Source of the DNA: Diploscapter coronatus
Lineage: Eukaryota > Nematoda > Chromadorea > Rhabditida > Rhabditidae
Direction of reading: 5' to 3'
DNA: 64,000 nt
NCBI GenBank assembly: GCA_964036155.1
Contig: OZ038422.1
Location: 38,029,201 to 38,093,200 of the forward strand
Shown here piece by piece: positions 34,847 through 46,057 of the stretch. The notes under the pieces are model-generated. The model made no database searches and was not told where the DNA came from. It saw only the letters and a list, made by a program, of their open reading frames with translations. The translations under genes and the position numbers were made by a program. How positions within the stretch are numbered: position 1 is the stretch's first letter; every line of letters starts with the position of its first letter.

Positions 34847-36260
34847 TTACATGCTGTGTTCGTCCTCCTCCTCTAGAATGTCGTCTATTTTTAATCCTTG
34901 CGTGTCACGGCGCACCATTTTTTTGTGCTTCATGCGACGATTTTGCCACCATGTTTTCACCTATTTTTATCAATTAAAATTTATACCTTCGTCTGATTTA
35001 TTTTCGAAGAAATTGGCAATTAATAAAAGTGGTAAACTAAATGCAAATGGACTAATTTATAAATTTCTAAAACAAATTTTACTAAACTTTCCCCCTACTA
35101 CTTTTGTCAATTGCCTCGAAATTCGAAATTTCGCAAGCTTAAATATTTTTCATTCAGGTTAGGTTAATACACGAAATTAAGGTCATGTTTTGAATTTAGA
35201 ATAAAACGATATAAATTAAATATTTGTTGGAATTTAACCTGAGTTTCAGTGAGGTTCAAAGCATTCGCTACTTCTATTCGCTCTGGAGTCGATAGGTAAC
35301 GCTGGGACTCGAATCGTTTTTCCAGACCCTCAAAATTTATCGATTTTAATTTGTGAAACTATTTCAAAAATACTAGACTTCTTGTAGTTATCACCCTCTT
35401 TTTTCTCTTCTCCATACCGTTCCCCAGAAAAGAGGGTGGTAGCTATAGTGAACCAAAACTCTACTTGAAGTTGTTGATCCGAAAATACTGTTCGAGCTTT
35501 TCTTCGGGAATTTCGATAGACTTTATTCGCACTGCCTCCAAATCGCATCGCATCGCTAGTAGTAGCGGCTGCCGCCCAGAGTTGAGGAAAAACTGCAAAA
35601 TTTCCTATTTTTGTTGAAATTTTGGGCAAACTCACGGTTTCTCTGTGCGATGAGCAGACTTTGCTCCAGCGGGAACGAAGTCAGCCAAAATGGCATAGCG
35701 GCAGAAGGGTCGGCTACCTGGGGGAGAACTCCGGAAACTGTCAAATCGGTAGGGGCAATTTGAAGAATAGGAGGGGGTTTCGGGGTCTCGGAGCGCTGAA
35801 ATTAGGTTATTCTAAAAATTCGAAGAAAGATTTCATTCAGACCTAGGGAGCATTTGAGTCTGGCTAAAAATAGACGAATGCTAAAGTCGCACGAGCCAAA
35901 TGTACGCTATGACTTTTTCATGGATGGAGAAAATTTGTTGAAAATTCAAGGCTAGAGGTACAAAACTGCGAATGAAATATTGTAGGGGATAGGTCGCAGA
36001 GTCATCCTGACTTAAGTCCTCCCTAAGTGCGATGTTAGTTGAATGATATTTTGTGCCATTTAAAAATTTGGCTATTTTGAATTTGCCGGAAAATAGCTGG
36101 AAGCAATGAGAACCTCTTCAGAGGACGACTTGAAAGAAGCTGAAGAAGCGACGGTGGTACGGAGAAAATGATGCTGAGCATGCTGGGAGTTCAGAAGGTC
36201 ATCGATCGAAAAGCGCTTCAGACTGGGGCATTCCGTGGACGAACATTCCTCGCTCTTCAT
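34847..36260 (-). CDS. Bsx-like: Bsx/bsh-type homeobox transcription factor
   Basis: Five exons, 186 residues: 36260-36114, 35717-35636, 35592-35465, 35328-35239, 34960-34847. The N-terminus carries KRFSIDDLL, like the short N-terminal motif of Bsx proteins. The homeodomain spans residues 106-165: [45 protein letters not shown]. The combination [24 protein letters not shown] and MKHKK is characteristic of Bsx/bsh, a factor used in neuron specification in other animals. Introns fall after homeodomain positions 14 and 44; 44/45 is a classic site. Trp replaces the near-invariant Phe at position 49, confirmed by codons TGG TGG; W48, Q50, N51 and R53 are intact. The tail is short and acidic ([12 protein letters not shown]). 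A TTTTCAG acceptor lies 14 nt before the ATG, suggesting trans-splicing. Confidence 0.88.
35380..35460. repeat. Hairpin repeat in the homeobox intron
   Basis: TTGTAGTTATCACCCTCTTT and AAAGAGGGTGGTAGCTATAG are inverted ends. They fill most of the 136-nt intron that interrupts the homeodomain. Confidence 0.6.
35838..36029 (+). mobile_element. Family-C TIR element, copy 2
   Basis: Starts CAGACCTAGGGAGCATTTGA and ends TAAGTCCTCCCTAAG. Its body matches the reverse complement of 21689-21876 (GGGGATAGGTCGCAGAGTCA). The right TIR is slightly decayed. It lies in the first intron of the homeobox gene. Confidence 0.8.
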
Positions 36261-36274
36261 CGAAGTTCTGAGCC

Positions 36275-36281
36275 CTGAAAA
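36275..36281 (-). other. Probable spliced-leader trans-splice acceptor (Bsx-like gene)
   Basis: TTTTCAG on the minus strand leaves a 14-nt leader before the ATG at 36260. Confidence 0.4.
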
Positions 36282-36378
36282 TTGGTGTTAAGTCAAAATT
36301 TCGGCTAAATTTAAATAAATTTCACTCAACATTTACGACAATTTTTCTAGTTAGAATTGGTGAACTTTCATATGTGGA

Positions 36379-36480
36379 CAATTTGGAAAAGTAGTTACAT
36401 GCGAAGTAGTGTAGGATTTGTTAGGGGAAAGCGATTCTCTGCCTTTACAATTTCCTATGCAACTACACTTTTCCAGGTTG
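36379..36480. mobile_element. Family-A hairpin element, copy 1
   Basis: CAATTTGGAAAAGTAGTTAC at the left and GCAACTACACTTTTCCAGGTTG at the right are inverted. The interior carries GAAGTAGTGTAGGATTTGTT, like the other family-A copies at 42074, 50500 and 56723. It lies upstream of the homeobox gene. Confidence 0.75.
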
Positions 36481-39400
36481 GCGATATAAGTGTAAAATTT
36501 ATCATAAAAATTTAGAGAAACTGAAATGTACGAAGATTTTACGCAAAAAGAACTCCTAACAAGTAAAGTAATGCTATGAAAAGCACCGTATGCTCTGCTC
36601 ACACACTCTTTATCTCTCATTTACGTGCTCTTTCTCACATTATAGGGCCCATTTTGAGGCGTGGCCAAGCAATATGATTATTGAAAGCGGATGAAAATAG
36701 GCGGGGTTAAACTTTCAGTATTCTGCGAAACTTTCACACGTCTTTTAATTGCCAATTAGGTTTGTTAATGAGAGAAAATTAGCATATCTATTTTAATGAA
36801 AAGAAAATAGAGCGATAATCGCCATTGTGTAATACAATAATTGGGAACGAACAAGAGGAAGGGGGTAAATCAAAACAATAGAAAACAGACACGAATAAAG
36901 AAGAACAGAAACAGATGGGCTAATATTGTACTAGCTATTATTTATCCACAGTCTTGCTGACAACTTATAATTCGCGAGAAGTTTAAAAGAAGGAAATATT
37001 CAAATACAAAATTCCGTTATGTAAGTAATAAAAGTAGATTGAAAAATCGAATAAAATATGATATTATCGATTGAAAATAATGAAAATCTAATATTTATAG
37101 TTTTGCTAGATGCTTTTATTAACTATCTTTCAGCATTAGATTGAAACTTTAGATTCATATTTAAAAGCTAAGAGTAATAGAAATCTATACGTACTCATGA
37201 GATATTTTAGATATGCCAAGAAAAGATCCTAATTCGAACCAATTAGAGTCAAATTAGTATAAAGATATTATTGATTGGAAAGAGCGTCAATATAAAAAAA
37301 ATAATTGCGCTATTCGTCTCGTTTCTCCTCAAGACAACTCACTATTTCGCTCTAAATTTGATTTTTAATTGTGGAATGAATATCGACTTTCTCTCCAATC
37401 AATGATAACTAGAGAAACTAAAAGAATCTATTTAATGCTTGAATTTTCAGCGAACAAACTATTGCAGATCTATAATTTAAGAATAAATATACGAAATAGA
37501 TTCTTGGAGACTTCACGTACTTGATGGATCAGTTATTATAGAAAGCGCCTAATCATAACCAATTAGGGTCAAATTAGGGTAAAGATAGAAAGATAGCACA
37601 CAGAAATTGGCAACGTCTGTCTCCTCAGAGCCCATACGAACCACTTAACTTTTCTCTTTTAAGGCTTTTAGGCCGAGAGCAACGGATATCCTCGCAGAAA
37701 GCATCTTTATTGCATTATACGCACCGCATCCGACGATGATGATGCACAAAGTGAGTGGGAAAAATTGGAGCAAATTGCTTATTTGCAAGAAATATAGATG
37801 TTTTAGGGTACTTTTCCAAAATAATGCAATTTCATCCAAATTTAAAGCAAACATCAATCAACAAGATATGCCGGAATAGTTTTAGAAAAATATCGCATCC
37901 TGCTCCCTTTTCTAGCTTATTTCGACTATCTGTCGGCCATAATTCAATGCAGTTTGAAAAATTTCGAGTTTACCGAGAATTTTGAAAATATGAAATTTGC
38001 TTATAATATATTTTGGCATAGTTATGCAATATAGCCAATAAGATAGGGTACTGTACCGTAATAGGATTTGGCCGAATGATGAAAGGAGTGCAATATTAGG
38101 GTTAACACCTCTATCTAAATGCTAATCCGTTTAACCTATGAGAATGAATTGGATGAACCGATAGGTAAAAGGCGGTCGACGCGAATAGTTCTCTATGTTC
38201 AAAGTATGCCCGCTCAGGTACTTGTCATATTCCAATCGAGAAGAGCAGACAAGTAGAGCGATGTACTAAACCCCTATTTGTGTCATGTCTGGGGCACTTA
38301 ATTAGCATGACCAAATAGGGTAGGCGCACGCTTTTTGGCAGATAATAGGCGAGAGGTGTAAATAGGACTGACGATACAATATGAATTGGAAGAAAAGGTT
38401 ACTGTACTTGACTTTTATTGTTTAGGAAAAAACCAACTATGTAAACTTACCGAATTGATTTTTAAGTAAGGATATATGATTATGATATAATACGATTAGA
38501 ATAAGGGTAACTGGATCTGATTTTCAATATTCATGAAATTGATTAAAACAGGTTTTTATAGTATAAAGCTACAGTAATCCTAGTATGTCTCCTTATTTAT
38601 CTGTGCTTTAATACTTTTCCCGGATAACTCTTGCCATTTGGCCTTCGCATCTTCATATCTTTGCACATATGAGCTTATTAGAGCCGTAATCAAACGAAAT
38701 GTGCAGTAATATAATTGACTAAGGAAGCGCGCGGATAGAGGCTTTGATAGAGGCGTAGATATAATAAGTGTCACAGTGCCACATCCTGGGCATAAAGCAA
38801 GTAACAAAGAGGACTTTCGAAGCTAATTAATTACATCTTCATCATTAAATATATAAATTCGTATAAAATATGGGTTTAGTTGACTATCTTTCATCATTAG
38901 GAAAGCGTTATTTAAGATTTAAGCCTGGCATTTCATAATGAGTCTCATGATATTAGTAGCCAAGAAAAAAGTAAACGAAATGAAATTTCTTACGCCATTC
39001 TTATTTCGACTAATAATTGGATCGATTAATATCCTCGTGAAATGCCATCAGACTCGACGCGAAATGAGCAAAATAATTTTTCACAGAATTTTCTTAATAA
39101 CCATACACCAAGTATAAAATTGAGATAATATCGTTTTAGGACATGAAATAAATAAATACACTTCATGAAGGAACAATGGGCGGTATTATAATGGGAGCCG
39201 GTAGGTTAAAGAGTACTTTTCTCCCAAAAACTCGCACTTTCGAGTCATTTTCTGCATTTGCATGCCTTTGTAGAGTAATTATAATATCGAATATCACGGG
39301 TGTGCCATTTTTCTAAACTTTCATAGGTTACTGTATTTTTAAATATACAATTTAAGATATAATATATTTTCAGTCGCATGTATGATTTCTAATGAGCTTT

Positions 39401-40917
39401 CCCTCAACACAGGTGTGAGAGTGCCGCTTAAAATTTTACACATCGAAAACGATGCGACGGAGATAGTTGTTTCGAAAATCGGATTGATTTGAGTCGAACT
39501 TCTTAGCACTTTGAGTGTACTTTTATTTAAATCATCTTAAAATATCAATTGATTGTTATTTAAAATTACATTGCTAAGAATTTAATTAACATATTTTATT
39601 TAAATTAATAGTATTATATGACCGTTTTAAGAATTTAAAGATATATATCTATAATAGTAAAATTTAGTAAGCATCATTATTAACTATATTAAATCGATTT
39701 TATTTCTTCTTTTAGAATCTATTTATAAGTTATTATGAGCCATTTCCGAGTTATCCTATCTTCCCTTCTTTCTCTCTCAGGATTTTGAATAAGCGATGTA
39801 TTGCGCGACTCAATTTATTCTAATAAGCTCTCTCCTCTCAAACTTACACCTAACAACAGTTGTTAGGCTTAAAACTTAACCCCAGACCTGAAACGTGTTA
39901 ATCATATTTTATGAGGTCGGGAGTAAATAATGGGGGAAATATATTAAAACCGTAGGAATTTCAAAAAAATTGCTTCAGTGAAAGTCCGGTCATCAATTAT
40001 CCCTGAGAACGTGCGTTCCTATTTATTTTTTTTATATGTTTATAATAATACTCCAACAATAAACCGGTCACGTATTATATAATGTCTCTACATACCCTAA
40101 CTAATGACCAATATATGAGTTTAGGCTAAAGATCCAGTGAAAATCATCATTCGCTCGTATAGATTTCACTTCAAATCCTCCCAAAACAATATTTTTGACG
40201 TCTTATAACAATTTTTTGTTATTTACAAGTTCATTACATCTGTCTCGCAAATTCCACGGCCACAGATGTCAAATTTCGGCTTTTTTAAGCGAGTTTTTGA
40301 GGCATAGACCTCTGAGAAGTATTTTTTCGGGATCCTAGAAATATCCGTGCAGATAAAACGGGAAACAGGTGTGCTTTTTCGCCGTCGAAGTGAAAATGTA
40401 AGGATAGGAGAAATCTCCTAAGTCTCCCCTCATTTCTCTGCTAGGGCTTTCTATCGGTCATCTCATCTCTCGTAACAATTAAACTGCGAACTCCGCAAGT
40501 CGAGTCGAAGCCCGTTCACTCGACCAACTAATCACTCACAAATAGGACTTTTGCCCTATCGATTTGTTTCATTCGAATCGCGAGAATCCCCGTGTAGAAG
40601 AAGCTTTCCCAAAAACGTTTACTTTTTTCGAGCTTCTCTAAATCTTCCCGCTTCTAGTGTTCTCTTGTTTCTTCTTATCAAGCACATAACGCAAAATACG
40701 TGTCTCTCTGCATGACGATGTGGAGTAGTGGATAGCGAGTTAGATTTTGACCTTTTCCTGAACGGATAAGCAAGCAAGAGACTTAAAAAAAAGAGTGCAG
40801 AGAAGCTCGAAAGAAGTAGAAATTTCTGGGAAAGCTAGGGTTACAATTTAGGATTTCATTTTCATACCGATGGTAATTCAACGATAGCGAAACCACACTA
40901 TGTGAGGCTGATTAACC
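36481..40917. other. Large intergenic region with a family-B element
   Basis: No gene model could be built. Two minus-strand frames have coding-like codons: about 37790-37648 (VGCGAYNAIKMLSARISVAL) and about 38700-38580 (YVQRYEDAKAKWQELSGK). They might be exons of an unrecognised small gene, but I found no phase-compatible splice path. AT-rich sequence elsewhere. Confidence 0.35.
37268..37406 (+). mobile_element. Family-B hairpin element, copy 3
   Basis: TTATTGATTGGAAAGAGCGT and CTCTCCAATCAATGAT are the inverted ends; the core GCGCTATTCGTCTCGTTTCT matches copy 2 at 24071-24210. Confidence 0.75.
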
Positions 40918-43900
40918 ATGCAGTATATCCACTTCATCATACTTCTCTTGGTTTCTATTATTTTTCTACCGAACTTCGGACACGCTGAGATCCCCCTAGC
41001 GCCGTATAATGTGAAGGTAATTTTTTTGTGAAATTTAAAGATTTTACGGGTTCAACTCCTAGGTGTTCTGTCGCCAGGGACGACGATTTTATCGTCCATC
41101 TCAAACCGCGAGGGAGTGCCCTTCGGCCTCGACTTCATGTGGATACTTTGAATTTCCGAATAAACAGATACAGGACGACTCGGTAGATAAAATTATAAAT
41201 CAGCGAAAAAATGAAATTGCGAAGAATTTTCTCGATCCATCATATAATTTCTAAAGGCAATTAATAAAATTAGTAAATAGTGAGCTCATTTATAAAGTAG
41301 CTAGCAAGATCTATTGTAATTTTTGCTAACGGCTTATGTCAATGTTCTTTTTGCTCTATCTTGTTTACTGCATTTATTAATGAGATTACTACTTATTACC
41401 TACTACTTACTGCTTTTATTAATTGCCTTTCGAAGTGTTCAATTAAAATTCGAAAATGATCGTTTTTTTCAGATAGGCGTCTATGAGTGCGTGGACAATG
41501 GCATAATAGCGGTCGAGGACGCAGATGACGATTTCATCAAAGAGGTGAATTTTAAATTTTTTATCGAAATAATAGGTAGTAAATTGGAAACCGCATGACT
41601 TCATGGCATGCAAGATAGTGTGGAAAAAGAAAGCCTATCATCCAAAACCCTCCCCTAATCATACACTATTTCGTATGTCATGAGGTCATGCGTGTCATGC
41701 GGTTTCCAGATAGCCAAATAAGTAAATTTTGCAGCCGATTTTCGCCGATATGTGCGGAGCCATCCCGAAGTGTCAAACGATACACATCGACAAACTGAAC
41801 AAATCCTTCCTCAAGTATTTGATCACTCAGGTATAAATTCAAATTTCATGTCTAGGAATATGCTGCTTGAGATTTTAATTTTAAGAGCTGAAAGCGAATC
41901 ATTTTAGCACGAACTTCACATCGAAGGCATCACTGATAGCTATGTGAAATTCTGCTGCTCTTTGTTTCACACCACCCTGCAGAAACTGGTTCAATCCGGC
42001 AGAGACGAATTGTGTAAGTCTAGAAAAGATGTCTTACATAAAAATTTATGATTGAAAGAAGTCTTAAAATGGTAACCTGGGAAAGTAGCTGCAATTGCTG
42101 CGCATCGTTACATACGAAATAGTATTGAGAAGAGAATTTTTTACTTAACAAATCCTATACTATTTGACACGCAACTACCTTTTCCAAATTGTCCCTAAAA
42201 ATAACCTTGAAATGGTATTTTGTTCGAGCAATTTTAGCAATGCCCACCCCTCCCCCAGTGATCTGTTTCAACGAAGTGTGTGATGCTGGTGCAGTCGGTT
42301 GTCTTCTGCACACCATCACTTCACAGGAATACGATTATGACGGTATTTCTTTAAGGTTTCGAAAATTATATAAAACTTTATTTTTAGACAAGAAAAGGAG
42401 GAAGCGTCAATACATCGAGGATGACTATGTATCTCCTATTGAGGTACGTTCTGACTCCAAATTAAACAATTTGATGCTCAAGTTAAATCTCAAGTAAAGT
42501 GAGACGACGTTCAATTACTCTTAACTCAGACAAGAAAATTGGACTGTGAAATCGGAATTCTGAAGGAAACTTATAGTTCTAATTCCTAACTCTGACAATA
42601 AAAATATAAATTCTGCAAATCTAAACTCTGCTAAGTTTGAAACTTTAATGAAATGAAGACGAATCTTTAAAACGCGAACTCTTCAGCTCAACTTTGAAGA
42701 CTACAACAGCAACAACGACTTCCAACTCGTCACTCGGTCGCCATACGTCACATTCCCTCCAATGACGAGGAAAGGCAAGAAACAAAAGATTCCACCGAGG
42801 AAGATCTACCCGAACGGGAACAATCCCAGTGGACATGCACAATGGACCTTTCCTCTATCGACCACAAAAATGATCATCACTACTCAGTCCACAGTCAAAA
42901 CCACACTTCCTTCACTCAAATTGCCATTTTATCTACCATCAGGTAATTTTTACAGGAACTTGTAAAATTTGCAATTTTTGACGAACGAATCTCTTCCACA
43001 TTACATCTTATTCAAAATGCATACCTTTATTAATAGCTCTTTATAATTTGTTTTAAAGTGAAAATCCTCTTTTGATAAAATGGCATTGCCGGCAAAATAT
43101 CTTCCATTGATACATTTATAAATTGCACTTTATAATAGTTCTGAAGGAGAGAAAGTATTTTTTCAGAAGCATCCGAAGACGATAAAAATAACGACAAAGC
43201 CTTAGAAGCTCTAGAGGACATTAGCCACTACGAAGATGAAACGACAGCGGCAGAGCCGAAAATTGAAACGACTAAAATCGCCGAGGCAGAATCAACCCTA
43301 ACCCAGAAGGAAGACAATGGTGAGTTTTCGCGATTTTCTCGATTAATTAGAAAGAGAGTCAAATTGTTTTCAATGTTGACCGCACGTGCAAAAACTGTCT
43401 GATTGAAAATAATTGACTTTATCTCCAAAGTGCAATGATCAATGGAAGTAATGATTATTGAAGATGAAATTAAGGTGATTTTAGATCTCTACGTTGACAT
43501 TCCTTTGAACAACGATGCATTAACGACGACAACTTTGCCGCCTCAAATTCTACCGACTGACAAAAATTCGAAGAGTTTCAGTGAAGAATGTATGAAAATG
43601 CAAAAATCTAAACCTTGCAATATAGAAAGCATCTAAATTTATAGGAACCTTCAATATTCTTTATTTGCAAATTCCTTATAATATGAAGGTCTGAAAAATC
43701 AAAAATGGAAATGAAGAAAAGTATTTTTAAGAACTTTTGAAATCGTGAATATTTTGCTAACTTCTTACAAAAATATGAATATCTGTAAAAATTGAAAATG
43801 ATGATGAATTGAGTAAAACCAACCGCCACTTCCCTACCAACAACGATGGCTTCAACCTCGATGCACGCCTCCAAAGTCTACCCGGCATCTCAGAAGTCTG

Positions 43901-44847
43901 AAGAAATGGACGCAGACGACTTGACAGAAGAATACTGCGTCTATCGGCATTTAAACGATGAATTGTATCGGTATTGTCTCTTGGTAGGCTATTTTTGTAA
44001 CTTACGAAAGGATCTCCAAACACAATGAATAAAGATCCTAATTTTTCTTACCAACGGGCAATTGCTATATGATCTATGACGGGGGGCTTAACTAGGGGAT
44101 ACTTCATCAGTTTTTTTTTATTTATTTTTTTTTTAAATACCTGTCCGTCATATAATAACTGCCCTACCAGTCCTATATCCTAATGGCTAAACTATTTAGG
44201 TTGAGATTATTTTTCATTGGGGTTGGGGTACTCTTCCTATTTACCATCTTGCTTGTTTACTCTACTTTTCTATAAATTAAAAGTAACAAAGCTTCAAATG
44301 GAATATCTCTTTTCTGACAAACAAACTAATATTGAACTTAAGTTTTCATTTGCAGAAAAGTCGACTCGAAACTTTTTGACTTAAAAGCTCAGAATGGGCA
44401 TTTTAGGTTCATCAACGAAAGAATGGGGATCGGTGCTATCATCACCAGGGACATATTATTTGTTGCTGTTTTGTTCCTCCGGGTATAATTCACTTTTTCC
44501 CAGATTTAAAAATAGAGGAATTCAGACAAAACCACCTGTGATCCAACAGAAATGGACTTGGTCTTGCCTCCCCCGGTAAATAGATGGGGTGCAAATATTC
44601 CTGCTACTACCGTCGTATGCAAATTTCTAGGCTTAGATTTAACAAAAATCGATTTTAGTCAACATTACCGACAACAGAAACGACGACAGAACCTCCGACA
44701 ACGACGTCAGAAGAAATGACGACGACACAATTCGCTGAAACAACGACAACTTCTCAAGCGACAACAGGAGAATCAACGACAACGACGACAGAGATTCCGA
44801 CTACGAGTGAGGAGAAGAAAAAGTTGAAGAGGTATTTTAGAAGATAA
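40918..44847 (+). CDS. Secreted Cys-rich protein with Thr-rich tail and basic processing sites
   Basis: Probable exons: 40918-41016, 41063-41182, 41473-41544, 41735-41830, 41908-42013, 42238-42342, 42388-42443, 42687-42942, 43167-43319, 43485-43589, 43814-43983, then about 44660-44847. Phases agree through 43983; an extra exon near 44527-44578 is possible, so the 3' end is uncertain. A signal peptide (IHFIILLLVSIIFLPNFGHA) leads a Cys-rich domain with ordered CRQG, ECPSAS, CGYFEF, YECVDNG, MCGAIPKC and FCCS motifs. This is loosely like the Ly6/ET-type modules of nematode secreted proteins. A second Cys cluster (ICFNEVCDAG) is followed by KKRRKRQ, a strong furin-type site. The rest is low-complexity, Thr-rich and likely O-glycosylated (TTETTTEPPTTTSEE), ending KKKLKRYFRR. 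AATAAA at 44872. Family not identified. Confidence 0.65.
41586..41707. mobile_element. Hairpin (MITE-like) element in an intron of the Cys-rich gene
   Basis: GGAAACCGCATGAC and GTCATGCGGTTTCC are perfect inverted ends. The inner ATAGTGTGG/ACACTATTTCG segment recalls family A, but the termini differ. Confidence 0.75.
42074..42191. mobile_element. Family-A hairpin element, copy 2
   Basis: AACCTGGGAAAGTAGCTGCA and CAACTACCTTTTCCAAATTG are inverted ends, with TACGAAATAGTATTGAGAAG and AATCCTATACTATTTG inside. Located in an intron of the Cys-rich gene. Confidence 0.8.
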
Positions 44848-45310
44848 TTCTCGAGGCCATTACTTTTTGACAATAAAAAGCAAACCTAGAGAGGACTTGA
44901 GCCAGATTAAAAAATAAACGTAGGGAGGGTAGGGATCGTAAAACCATTCTAAATCCCCCCTAGGTCAGATGAAGAGAGTCAAATTTTGATTCATGTTCTA
45001 TAACACAATTTCGATGTTTTTAAAAATGTTTGTAATAATTTTAAAAAGATTTGATACAAATTGAAGTAGTTTTAGATGCCACGTGGAATATATCCGCGTG
45101 AAGACGGGGGCCCGCTCGAGAGCTGTTCTGGTGTGCGATGACGCTTTGCAAAGGTTATCACTTGTATCTCTTATCATTTTATCAATTGTTTCACTACTTT
45201 TGTTAATTTAGCCATATTTCTGTAAAAATTGTATTACGCAATACGTGTCATTCATTCGTCAAAGTCAACTTTTGTTTTATCCTTGGGAAAATTCGAATAA
45301 ATTGCAACGG

Positions 45311-46044
45311 CTAAAGTAGAGCTTGACGAGCTCCCTTCAAAATTCCAGAGAGTTTTTGGAGAAGTAAAATATCGCCCTTAGCCTTGATCTTCCCTTGCAT
45401 GAAACCCTAAATCATAATAACGGTCTAAAATAAACGAATAGGGATAGTCTTACCGAAACAGGATCCAATTCGCCTAAAGTCAACGCTGCGAAATGCTCAT
45501 CTTCTATCTGAAAATTGAATATTCAAGAATTAAAACTTAACGATATTTACATTGATAGTAGCATTAGGTCTAGCCTTATCCTCAGGCAGTCCTTTGTAAA
45601 TTTTTCCTGGGAATTGCCTTAGATCCATTGCTACAAATTATATTATTCAATTGAGAGAAACAGAATGAAACAAAAGTGATGACTTAGCAATAAGTAATCA
45701 TATTGTTCGAAGCAATTGATAAAAAGAAAGTTGCGTCACAATCTTTAAGATGATTGCTAATTTGAAAATGAAGTAATTATTACAATTATTGTCACATCAA
45801 AATAATATTGGGTTTGTTAGAATAGAATTTCTTTCTTATATTGTCCGTACGTAATGATTTGAATGTCTATTTCAAGTAGGTAAAAATTTTCAAATTTACT
45901 GAATGTTGCTGCTAATTTTGCGTCTTTCGTGATGTTGTAAACGAGCAGAGCTTTGATCTTCTTTAACTGTGTCTGATTCGGAAACTCCGCATTCATTACT
46001 TCGAAAATTGTAGCCGAAACTAGTTCCTCATCTTCGCCGGTCAT
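45311..46044 (-). CDS. Stand-alone SCP2 sterol-carrier domain protein
   Basis: Four exons in phase, 124 residues: 46044-45900, 45630-45551, 45507-45454, 45406-45311. The protein is almost exactly one SCP2 domain. LLVYNITKDAKLAATFTMDL forms the strand region, GKIYKGLPEDKARPNATIN the turn, EDEHFAALTLGELDPVSGF the helix before the signature, and FMQGKIKAKGDILLLQKL the hallmark lipid-tunnel segment. SCP2 domains bind sterols, fatty acids and acyl-CoA. The C-terminus (GARQALL) lacks an obvious peroxisomal SKL-type signal, so a cytosolic pool is possible. Joining exons 1 and 2 creates the family-typical ATFTMDL, supporting the splice choice. A TTTTAG acceptor lies 6 nt before the ATG, suggesting trans-splicing. 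The gene is convergent with the Cys-rich gene. Confidence 0.9.
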
Positions 46045-46050
46045 TTTTTC

Positions 46051-46057
46051 CTAAAAT
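46051..46057 (-). other. Probable spliced-leader trans-splice acceptor (SCP2 gene)
   Basis: AATTTTAG on the minus strand leaves only GAAAAA before the ATG at 46044. Confidence 0.4.

Noticed and set aside
40710..40800. Possible tRNA (GTGGAGTAGTGGATAGCG resembles an A box)
   Set aside because: No B box or T-arm at the required distance.
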